Source: an uncultured Verrucomicrobiota bacterium (lineage in GTDB: Bacteria; Verrucomicrobiota; Verrucomicrobiia; Limisphaerales; UBA9464). From it: 57,306 nucleotides of DNA. Position numbers and translations under genes: made by a program. The notes under the pieces were generated by a model. It did no database searches and was not told the DNA's origin. It worked only from the letters and a program-made list of their open reading frames with translations. Of this stretch, positions 45,175-52,861 are shown one piece after another; position 1 is the stretch's first letter; every line of letters starts with the position of its first letter. The DNA lies in contig CAITXU010000080.1 of assembly GCA_903896505.1 (NCBI GenBank), forward strand, positions 1 through 57,306. Direction: 5' to 3'.

Positions 45175-46628
45175 GGGCGAGGGCCTAAAAATTCAGTGCT
45201 GACCGTCGCCAGGTGTTTGCCTCTGCTGGTGACGTCAATTTTGAGGGGGGTTTCGTGACCGGTCAGGGAGGATGGAGGCAACTCCACCAACACCGAGGTC
45301 TGTACCAATTGTCCCGGTGGTATCACCAGGGGTGGTCCCATCACCTTGAGGACGCCCTCCCGACCGACGAGATGCAACTCGACCGGCTCCGGTTTGGAGG
45401 TCTTGTTGATGACCTTCATCAGGTAAATGTTGTTCACATTACCGGCTTCGGTCATTTGATACAGGCTGCCGGGCGCCCGAAGCAGGACGGTTTCGACATC
45501 CGAGCGGGTGAAGAGCAGCGTAAAGAAGATGACGCTCAGGAGAACGAGAATCCCGGCGTAGCCCTTCATCCGGGCGGTCAGGCGAAGGGGTTCTCCGCGT
45601 TCGATGCCGTTGAGCGAGGCGTAGCGTACCAATCCCCTGGGCTGGCCTATCTTGTCCATCACCCGGTCACAGGCATCGATACAGGCCGTGCAGTTCACAC
45701 ATTCCATCTGGATGCCGTTGCGGATATCGATGCCGGTGGGACACACCACAACGCATTGTCGGCAATCGATGCAGTCGCCGGTGCCGCTGGTGCGCCGGGC
45801 CTCGGCTGATTCATTCCGGTGCCAGGGACCGCGCGATTCGCCGCGCTTGTGGTCGTAGGCAACCACCATCGTGTTTTCACCCAACAATGCAGATTGAAAC
45901 CGTCCATAGGGGCAGATGAAGGTGCAGGCCTGTTCGCGAAACCGGGAAAAGATGCCGTAGAAGATCAAAGTGAAGCCAATCATGGCTCCCAGGCTCGATA
46001 AATGCAGACGGGGATCATCGGTGACCAACTGCCACAGGGATTCGATGCCGATCAGATAGGCCAGCAGGGTGTTTCCCACCAGGAACGAGAGGCCGAAGAA
46101 GATCGCGTGTTTGAGGATTTTTCGGCGGATTTTGGCGGCCGTCCAGGGAGGCTGATTGAACTGTCGTTGCCGTGAGCCGTCGCCTTCCAGCAACCATTCA
46201 ATCGGTCGAAACACCATTTCCATCATGACCGTCTGGGGGCAGGCCCATCCGCACCATAGCCGCCCATAGGCTGCGGTGAAGATCATGATCCCCATCAGGA
46301 AGAGGAGCATCGCCAGCGCGAACAGGAAGAAATCCTGAGGCCAGAAGATTTGACCGAGGATGGAGAACTTCCGTTCGAGGAGATTGAACAGCAGGAGTGG
46401 GTTTCCGTTTATTTTGACGAACGGGCCCGCGAACATGAGGAACAGCAGGAACCAGCTGAACCATTGGCGCAGGGTGTGGAACCTTCCCGATGGGCGCTGT
46501 GGGTAGAGCCAGCGACGGTTTCCCCGGTCGTCGGCGGTCGCCAAGTGTTCCCGGAAGTCGGGTGGTGGGGATGCGGGTGGTGGTGATGATGTTGTTGCCG
46601 GGGAGGCTGCGGAACGGAGGGCGGACAT
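45171..46628 (-). CDS. ccoG: CcoG (FixG/RdxA) polyferredoxin-type oxidase accessory protein
   Basis: A 485-residue membrane protein. After an N-terminal proline-rich stretch and RWLYPQRPSGRFHTLRQW, several transmembrane helices are seen, with GRLWCGWACPQTVMMEMVFR in the second part. Two 4Fe-4S cluster motifs are visible: C-I-D-C-R-Q-C-V-V-V-C-P and C-V-N-C-T-A-C-I-D-A-C-D, then a further transmembrane helix and a FixG-type Ig-like C-terminal domain. CcoG takes part in copper insertion into the cbb3 oxidase, probably by reducing Cu(II). It lies 48 bases after ccoP. Confidence 0.95.
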   Translation of the reverse strand: MSALRSAASPATTSSPPPASPPPDFREHLATADDRGNRRWLYPQRPSGRFHTLRQWFSWFLLFLMFAGPFVKINGNPLLLFNLLERKFSILGQIFWPQDFFLFALAMLLFLMGIMIFTAAYGRLWCGWACPQTVMMEMVFRPIEWLLEGDGSRQRQFNQPPWTAAKIRRKILKHAIFFGLSFLVGNTLLAYLIGIESLWQLVTDDPRLHLSSLGAMIGFTLIFYGIFSRFREQACTFICPYGRFQSALLGENTMVVAYDHKRGESRGPWHRNESAEARRTSGTGDCIDCRQCVVVCPTGIDIRNGIQMECVNCTACIDACDRVMDKIGQPRGLVRYASLNGIERGEPLRLTARMKGYAGILVLLSVIFFTLLFTRSDVETVLLRAPGSLYQMTEAGNVNNIYLMKVINKTSKPEPVELHLVGREGVLKVMGPPLVIPPGQLVQTSVLVELPPSSLTGHETPLKIDVTSRGKHLATVSTEFLGPRP

Positions 46629-46676
46629 GGCGCGGATGAAAGGAGAGTCGACATGGAGTGGATGGGTTCGGAACGG

Positions 46677-47264
46677 TTATTCGTACACTTCCGTAGGTTT
46701 GGCGGGAGCCAAATTTTCGGGGGGCTTGGGATTGGGCGGCTTCGTTCCCCGCAGAGTGTAGATGTAGCTGGCGACCGCGTAGATTTCCGACGGTTGCAGA
46801 ACGCCCTTCCAGGTCAGCATTCCTTTGTCCGGAACACCGTTGATGATGACCTTGAGATTGTCGGAAAATTTGGGGCCGTGAATCCAATAGTCGTCGCACA
46901 GGTTGGGGCCGACCAGACCTCCTGCATCGGGACGATGACATGGAGCGCAGTAGGTGAGGTACACGGTGTTACCACGTCCAACGATGGCGGTATCGGTGGA
47001 TGGCTGAAGGCTCTCCAGCGAGGCTTCAAATTTGGCCTGCGACGCATTCTTCAGCGCCTGCCCGGCCGCATTATCCCGTGCATATTCTGCAGCGGAAAGC
47101 TCGCCCAGCTTGAAGACGTGGTAATAACCCATGTACGCGACTGAAAACACGATGGTGATATAAAAAAGCCAGACCCACCAGCGGGGCAGTCGGTTGTCGA
47201 GTTCACGAATGCCGTCGTACTCGTGGTCCAGGAGCAATGGATCGGAATCAGGAGACTCTTTCAT
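46677..47264 (-). CDS. ccoP: cbb3 oxidase subunit III (CcoP), single-haem form
   Basis: A 195-residue protein with the CcoP N-terminal domain (HEYDGIRELDNRLPRWWVWLFY) spanning one transmembrane helix, and one cytochrome c domain with C106-A-P-C109-H110 and the Met-containing loop near GMLTWKG. Typical CcoP has about 290-310 residues and two haems; only one CxxCH is present here, so one c-type domain is missing. Electrons pass from this haem to CcoO. It overlaps the 3' end of ccoQ by 17 bases. Confidence 0.92.
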   Translation of the reverse strand: MKESPDSDPLLLDHEYDGIRELDNRLPRWWVWLFYITIVFSVAYMGYYHVFKLGELSAAEYARDNAAGQALKNASQAKFEASLESLQPSTDTAIVGRGNTVYLTYCAPCHRPDAGGLVGPNLCDDYWIHGPKFSDNLKVIINGVPDKGMLTWKGVLQPSEIYAVASYIYTLRGTKPPNPKPPENLAPAKPTEVYE

Positions 47265-47457
47265 GTTGCGAAGGGGCTGAGGTTAAAAGGGAGGGGGAAT
47301 CTTCGACCAGGGGCAGTTGCTCAATTTCTCGCAGCAGTCCAGACCGGCGTGTCATCGCCCAGATGAGGGAGATGGAAAATACAAGAAAGAACAGGCAGAT
47401 GGAGACAATGCCGTACAGTGCAGCCCCGCCCAGATCGTGAAGAATGTTTTGGAACAT
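47248..47457 (-). CDS. ccoQ: cbb3 oxidase subunit CcoQ/FixQ-like
   Basis: A 69-residue protein with one transmembrane helix (ALYGIVSICLFFLVFSISLI) and a short cytosolic tail. Its position between ccoNO and ccoP and its length identify it as a CcoQ-type subunit, which stabilises the oxidase; the sequence itself is not distinctive. Its 3' end overlaps the ccoP start. Confidence 0.78.
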   Translation of the reverse strand: MFQNILHDLGGAALYGIVSICLFFLVFSISLIWAMTRRSGLLREIEQLPLVEDSPSLLTSAPSQHERVS

Positions 47458-47462
47458 CGATA

Positions 47463-49622
47463 TTAAGGTTGGGTGTTGAGAGCCACGGCGCCGGCGGTCT
47501 GATCCAGCGCGGCGGTGGCGGGTTTGGAGAGCTTGATGTCCGTACCCAGACGTTGCAGGTAGGCGATTAATGCAATGATCTCGGAATCCGGTTGGGCTTT
47601 GACCATCCCGGCTTCCAGGTTTTGCACGATCCCTTTGGCCTGCTTCACCAGTTCGCGTCCAGCTGTGTCCTCATAGTTGTCGGGATAGGGAACGCCCACC
47701 CGGCGCAGGGCTTTGATCCGGGCCGGCAACGAGTTGGTCTCAAGCTTCTGGCTCAACAGCCAGGGATACTTGGGCATGATGGAACCTGGCGAGGTGCTGC
47801 GCGGATTCTCCATGTGATTGTAGTGCCAGGCATCGGGATATTTTCCCCCGACCCGGTGCAGGTCTGGTCCCGTTCGCTTGGAGCCCCACAGGAATGGATG
47901 GTCGTAGACAAATTCGCCCGCCTTCGAGTATTCACCGTACCGCTCGGTTTCGGATCGGAGGGGACGAATCATCTGCGAATGACAACCCACACATCCTTCA
48001 CGGATGTACAAGTCGCGGCCCAGCAACTCCAGCGGAGTGTATGGCTTGACGCTGCTGATGGTTGGCACGTTTTCCTTGATGAGGAAGGTGGGAATGATTT
48101 CGACCAGACCACCAATCACCACCGCGACCAAAGCGCCACCGGCGAGCAGCAATCCACGTGCTTCCAGCCAGCGATGACCGGTGTCTTTCGAGCCAGTGTG
48201 ACTGGATCGTGCCGGGGCTTGGGCCTCGGTCTCCGGTTCAAAGGCTCCGGCACGGGCCGTACGCCACAAGTTGAACGCACCGATGAAGGCACCCACAAGA
48301 TACAGCGAGCCACCGACCGCTCGCAGGCGATAAATGGGAATGATGTTCAATACCGTTTCCAGGAAATTGGGATATTGAAGGAATCCATCGGCGGTGAATT
48401 GCTTCCACATCAAGCCCTGGGTTACCCCCGCCCAATACATAGGGACCACATAGAACATCATTCCTGTCAAACCGATCCAGAAGTGGTAGTTCGCCAGCTT
48501 GACGGAGTAGAGGTTCGTCCGATAGAGCCGCGGGATCAGCCAATACAGCATGCTGAAGGTTAGGAATCCATTCCAACCCAGAGCCCCGGTATGCACGTGG
48601 GCAATCGTCCAATCGGTATAATGCGAGAGGGAATTGACGCTCTTGATGGCCAGGGTGGGCCCTTCCAGTGTGGCCATTCCGTACGCGGTCACGGCCACCA
48701 CCATGAACTTTAACATCGGCTCTTGCCGTACCTTGTCCCAGGCCCCACGGAGGGTCAGCAACCCGTTCAACATGCCGCCCCAGGAGGGGGCAATGAGCAT
48801 GACCGAGAAAACCATGCCCAGCGATTGAGCCCAGTCGGGTAGGGCGGTATAGAGCAGGTGATGCGGTCCGGCCCAGATGTAGACAAAGATCAGCGCCCAA
48901 AAGTGGATGATGGACAGCCGGTAAGAGAACACCGGTCGGCCCGCCGCCTTCGGCAGGAAATAGTACATCAAGCCGAGGTACGGCGTGGTCAGGAAGAAGG
49001 CGACAGCGTTGTGGCCGTACCACCACTGCACCAGGGCGTCCTGAACTCCAGCATACAGGGAATAGCTCTTGAACCAGCCGGCGGGGACTTCCATCGAATT
49101 GACAATGTGCAGCAGGGCCACGGTCAGGGCCGTCGCGATATAGAACCAGATGGCCACATACAGGTGCTTTTCGCGTCGTGTCAGGATGGTGCCGAAGAGG
49201 TTGATCGTGAAGGCGACCCAGACCAGCGTGATGGCAATATCAATCGGCCATTCCAATTCCGCGTACTCCTTGCTGGTGGTGAACCCGAGGGGAAGCGTGA
49301 CGGCGGCCGCCACGATGATTGCGTTCCAACCCCAGAAGTTGATCTGACTCAGCAGTCGGCTGAACATCGGGGCTTTGCACAGGCGCGGAAGGGAATAGTA
49401 GATACCCATGAACATGCCGTTGCCGATAAAGGCGAAGATCACGGCATTGGTATGAAGCGGACGAAGGCGTCCGAAGGTGATGTATTGAAAATCAAGGTTG
49501 GCCTCCGGGAAAAAGAGCTGCACCGCAGCCAGCAAACCGGCACTCATGCCGACCAGCCCCCAGATTAACGTCGCCCAAGCGAAGTTTCGGACGACGCGAT
49601 TGTCGTAGCGAAATGTTTCCAT
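47463..49622 (-). CDS. ccoNO: cbb3 oxidase fused subunits I and II (CcoN-CcoO)
   Basis: A 719-residue fusion. The N-terminal 460 residues are CcoN: NFAWATLIWGLVGMSAG, GRLRPLHTNAVIFAF with a haem b ligand, WWYGHNAVAFFLTTPYLGLMYY and WAGPHHLLYTALPDWAQSLG around the haem-copper centre, and THWTIAHVHTGALGWNG-like DWTIAHVHTG for the haem ligands. A linker with helix follows, and then CcoO with one c-type haem, C-V-G-C-H near residues 545-549, then SQMIRPLRSETERYGEYSK and SIMPKYPWL. It reduces O2 to water with proton pumping and has high oxygen affinity. The start is 3 bases after the ccoS stop. Confidence 0.95.
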   Translation of the reverse strand: METFRYDNRVVRNFAWATLIWGLVGMSAGLLAAVQLFFPEANLDFQYITFGRLRPLHTNAVIFAFIGNGMFMGIYYSLPRLCKAPMFSRLLSQINFWGWNAIIVAAAVTLPLGFTTSKEYAELEWPIDIAITLVWVAFTINLFGTILTRREKHLYVAIWFYIATALTVALLHIVNSMEVPAGWFKSYSLYAGVQDALVQWWYGHNAVAFFLTTPYLGLMYYFLPKAAGRPVFSYRLSIIHFWALIFVYIWAGPHHLLYTALPDWAQSLGMVFSVMLIAPSWGGMLNGLLTLRGAWDKVRQEPMLKFMVVAVTAYGMATLEGPTLAIKSVNSLSHYTDWTIAHVHTGALGWNGFLTFSMLYWLIPRLYRTNLYSVKLANYHFWIGLTGMMFYVVPMYWAGVTQGLMWKQFTADGFLQYPNFLETVLNIIPIYRLRAVGGSLYLVGAFIGAFNLWRTARAGAFEPETEAQAPARSSHTGSKDTGHRWLEARGLLLAGGALVAVVIGGLVEIIPTFLIKENVPTISSVKPYTPLELLGRDLYIREGCVGCHSQMIRPLRSETERYGEYSKAGEFVYDHPFLWGSKRTGPDLHRVGGKYPDAWHYNHMENPRSTSPGSIMPKYPWLLSQKLETNSLPARIKALRRVGVPYPDNYEDTAGRELVKQAKGIVQNLEAGMVKAQPDSEIIALIAYLQRLGTDIKLSKPATAALDQTAGAVALNTQP

Positions 49623-49624
49623 AG

Positions 49625-49822
49625 TTATAGTTTTTGTATCACCGACAAAGTGTTGGTCTTGGGCCCGTCTGCCGACGGCACCACCCCGTCGTGGGGCAGC
49701 ATCCGGAGGGCGGGCGTTTCAGTGTCCTCGAACTGTCCCGTCCGCACTGCCCACACGAAGGAGGCAAGGAAGGCCAGGGCAATCACCAGGCTCACCGGGA
49801 TGAGAAACAGGAGGACAATCAT
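49625..49822 (-). CDS. ccoS: cbb3 oxidase maturation protein CcoS
   Basis: A 65-residue protein with one N-terminal transmembrane helix (MIVLLFLIPVSLVIALAFLA) and the typical short tail (WAVRTGQFEDTETPALRML). CcoS is needed to insert haem b and copper into CcoN. The start at 49822 is preferred over 49888 because it begins with the helix and overlaps the ccoI stop by four bases (49819-49822). Confidence 0.92.
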   Translation of the reverse strand: MIVLLFLIPVSLVIALAFLASFVWAVRTGQFEDTETPALRMLPHDGVVPSADGPKTNTLSVIQKL

Positions 49823-52290
49823 GGCACAGGGGGAACGGGAGCACCGTTCCGTTGAAGCTTTCGGGCCGACCAGGTGGCCAGCCCGCACCCGGCCGCCACC
49901 ACCGTCACCGAACTGAGGGGCATGAGGATGGCGCAGACGACCGGTTGTAATTCGCCCCGGGCAGCGATGGTCAATCCGATGAGGTTGTACGCGGTGGAGA
50001 TACCGAGGCAGATGCGGACCACCCGCATCACCCGCTTGGAATAATCCAGAACCTCCGGTAGCAGCGGCAAGGAGCTGGCATCGAGGATCACGTCACTGGC
50101 GGGCGAAAAGGTTCCGATGGCCTCGACCACGGCGATGCCCACGGTGCTTTGGCGCAGAGCTCCGGCGTCGTTCAAGCCGTCGCCCACCATGAGGATGTGG
50201 CGACCGTCACATTCGAGTTTTCGAATCTTGTCGTGCTTCTCCATCGGACTCTGGCTGAAGCACAAGGTGGTTGAGGGACCGAATAAAAAGCGCCACCGGC
50301 TACCCTCCCGGTCCCGATCCCCGCTCAACAGCCAGATGGGAAACCGATTTTCCAGCGAGCGAATCAGTCCCTCCACACCCGGGCGAAGTTCGCCGCCCCA
50401 ATGGAAGGCCCCGCGAAATTGTCCGCCGACCGCCAGCAACGCCGTTGCCGAAGATTCTATTCCGGGAAGCGCAATTCCAAGGTCGCGGAACCAAGTGGAC
50501 GAGCCCAATCGAAGGTTCAGGGAGTCGATGGTGCCTTCGATTCCAGCTCCGGGGACTTCTCGAAAATCGTGAACCTCCTGTTCGCGAAGGTCGGCCCCCA
50601 GCCAGGCTCGGACCCGCTCTGCCATCGGATGGGAGGAATGGGCCACCATCGCGGCCAGGGCCTGACGCTCGGGGTCAGCGAGGGCATCGCCTTGGAAAAC
50701 CAGTTCCCCCTGGTGCGGTTGCGTGAGGGTGCCGGTCTTGTCCAGCACCACCCCGTCGATCCCGGCCAGGTCCTCAATGACTTGGGGGTTGCGGAGGAAA
50801 ATCCGATGCCGGGCCAGCATCCGTTGGGCGGTCCCCAGGGAAAACGGAGCGGCGAGGGCCAGGGCGCAGGGACAGGCAACGATCAGGACCGAGACGAAGG
50901 CCTTGACCGCGCGTGCCGGGTCGGTCGGCCACCAAAAAAGGGCTGAACCGATGGCCAGGGCCAAAATGATGGCCGTGAAGCGCGGACTGTACCGATTCAA
51001 GAGGCTGTCCAGCCGCTCACCCCGTTGCTTGCGGAAAGCTGCCTGGTCCCAGAGAGAGGTCAGGTAGCTCTGCGACACCGGTTTGGTGATCGCCACCTCG
51101 ATGATTCCATCCCGTTGGCGTCCACCCGCATACAACAAATCCCAACGGACCTGACCGACCGGTTCGGCCTCACCGGTAACGAAGCTGTAGTCGATGCGGG
51201 CCGTCGCGGACAGCAACCGTCCATCGGCGGGTACGAGGTCTCCGGGGCGGAGGACGACGCGATCCCCGACCTCCAATTGGCCGATGACCACAGTCGTATC
51301 GCCCGATTCCGTGCGTCGGGTCACCGCCAGTGGGAAAAAGGATTTGTAGTCCCGTTCAAACGAAAGCCGGTCCCAGGCGACCCGGGAAAAGGCGCGTCCG
51401 ATCAGGAGGAAAAAGAGCAGTCCAGCCAGCGAATCGAAATAGCCAGGACCGTGGCCGCTGATGACTTCCCAGGTGCTCTGAAGAAAAATGGCAACAATGC
51501 CGACCGCGATCGGAACTTCGATGGCGAGCCGACGCTGCCGGATGGAGAGCCAGGAAGCTCGCCAGTAATCCCCGGCGCTGTACACGACGACCGGAACGGC
51601 CAGTGCCAGGCTGAGCCAGCCGGTGAGAGGACGGAACCCCGGGGTCGAACTGGCATCCATGCCCAGGTACTGGGCCAGGCTGAACAACATGGTATTGCCA
51701 AAGGCGAACCCAGCCACTCCCAGCCGAAGCCACTCGTGGCGGTGAAGCCGGGTTCGGGCGGGTTGGGTGGACTCTTCGAGATCGGCCAGCCGAAACTCGG
51801 GTGGGTAACCCAATTCGGCCAATCGGGTGGCGGCCCGACTGAACGAAAGCTTGTCCAGGTCGATCTCGATGGCCAACTCGCGGCGGGCGAATGCCACCCG
51901 TGACGCGCCAAACCCAAGCTCCAGACGGAAAAGATTCTCAAGGAGCCAAACGCAGGCCAGGCAATGGATGGCCGGTACGCGGAGGGTCGCTCGGAGCCGA
52001 CGCCCATCACAAAAATCGGCGTATTGAGCGCGAATTTCAGGTTGGTCGAGGAAGGCGAACTGTTTTGGGTCTTCCGGACCCGGTCGAACCCCGGCATCCG
52101 GGGAAAGGGTATAGAATTCGCCCAGTCCCTCCTGATGGAGAAGGGCATAGACCGACTGGCAGCCACGGCAGCAAAACCGGTGATTGGCCTCGGACGGAGC
52201 CCCGGGCGGACAGACCAGACCGCAATGAGCGCACCGGACCGACGCGGGGGCGTCGGCAGTGCTGGCGATCGGTTGTACGGGCAGAGTCAT
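49819..52290 (-). CDS. ccoI: CcoI copper-transporting P1B-ATPase
   Basis: A 823-residue heavy-metal P-type ATPase, first in the cbb3 operon. The N-terminus carries a Cys-rich domain (C20-A-H-C23, C40-C41-R-G-C44), then a domain with HCLACVW, transmembrane helices, the CPC motif VACPCALALAAPFSLG near residue 473, DKTGTLT near residue 516 with the phosphorylated Asp, and GDGLNDAGAL. It exports Cu(I) to the periplasm for the oxidase. The ATG at 52290 is chosen; the ATG-like start at 52365 lies upstream of the family-specific sequence. I saw no FNR-like TTGAT...ATCAA box upstream. Confidence 0.93.
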   Translation of the reverse strand: MTLPVQPIASTADAPASVRCAHCGLVCPPGAPSEANHRFCCRGCQSVYALLHQEGLGEFYTLSPDAGVRPGPEDPKQFAFLDQPEIRAQYADFCDGRRLRATLRVPAIHCLACVWLLENLFRLELGFGASRVAFARRELAIEIDLDKLSFSRAATRLAELGYPPEFRLADLEESTQPARTRLHRHEWLRLGVAGFAFGNTMLFSLAQYLGMDASSTPGFRPLTGWLSLALAVPVVVYSAGDYWRASWLSIRQRRLAIEVPIAVGIVAIFLQSTWEVISGHGPGYFDSLAGLLFFLLIGRAFSRVAWDRLSFERDYKSFFPLAVTRRTESGDTTVVIGQLEVGDRVVLRPGDLVPADGRLLSATARIDYSFVTGEAEPVGQVRWDLLYAGGRQRDGIIEVAITKPVSQSYLTSLWDQAAFRKQRGERLDSLLNRYSPRFTAIILALAIGSALFWWPTDPARAVKAFVSVLIVACPCALALAAPFSLGTAQRMLARHRIFLRNPQVIEDLAGIDGVVLDKTGTLTQPHQGELVFQGDALADPERQALAAMVAHSSHPMAERVRAWLGADLREQEVHDFREVPGAGIEGTIDSLNLRLGSSTWFRDLGIALPGIESSATALLAVGGQFRGAFHWGGELRPGVEGLIRSLENRFPIWLLSGDRDREGSRWRFLFGPSTTLCFSQSPMEKHDKIRKLECDGRHILMVGDGLNDAGALRQSTVGIAVVEAIGTFSPASDVILDASSLPLLPEVLDYSKRVMRVVRICLGISTAYNLIGLTIAARGELQPVVCAILMPLSSVTVVAAGCGLATWSARKLQRNGAPVPPVP

Positions 52291-52379
52291 CACGGCCCAT
52301 CGGGGCCAACAGAACTCTCCACGATGGGAAGCCCGTTGGCTTAACCGATCTTGCCATTCAACCACCCATTTTTGTCCGG

Positions 52380-52750
52380 TGTCGGCTGGGAGAGTGGCAG
52401 CGGCGTCCCGCCGCTCTCTCCGTAGTCTACGCCGTTCGATCGGGAGTCTCCATCCCGAAGGAATAGGGCTGTCTTTCGCTGGTAGCTATCGCCGGTCCTC
52501 GGGGCATTGAATCCGCCGATCTCCTCGCGGTAGGGTCTCTGTCGAGTAGAGATAGCGCCGAGCCGTGAGGAAATACCGCGCTACGACGTAGCGCAGGTTT
52601 CCAAACCTGCCGTTTCGCAGGCCTCCAGGCCTGCCGGGCTATTGGGTGAGCCGAAGCGCGGCGGGACGTGGCACAGCGCAGCCGACAGGAAAGTCGGCGG
52701 AACGGCAGACAAGAATGTCCGCGCTACGGCGCGGTGTTGGCCCATGGAAA
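52380..52750. repeat. Palindrome array and dispersed repeats in the gap before the S9 peptidase
   Basis: Three perfect palindromes follow each other: GCGCTACG a CGTAGCGC (52578-52594), GCAGGTTT cc AAACCTGC (52593-52610) and GCAGGCCT cc AGGCCTGC (52617-52634). An AGTGGCAGCGGCGTCCCGCC copy (52391) matches the 26.9-kb tandem repeat. Near 52710-52738 GACAAGAATGTCCGCGCTAC matches 38930-38949 inverted. No gene is seen in 52366-52861. Confidence 0.8.
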
Positions 52751-52861
52751 GGACGCCTGCCTCACCGCTTTTCCCATTGAGCGTTCCCGGGAATCGTGAA
52801 GCTTCGCCCCATGGCAAATCGGGTTGACGTCAAAAAACACCCCAGTCAGCCTAGACTAACG

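Noticed and set aside
52290..52420. FNR/ANR box ahead of the cbb3 operon
   Set aside because: No TTGAT-N4-ATCAA-like palindrome was found upstream of ccoI.
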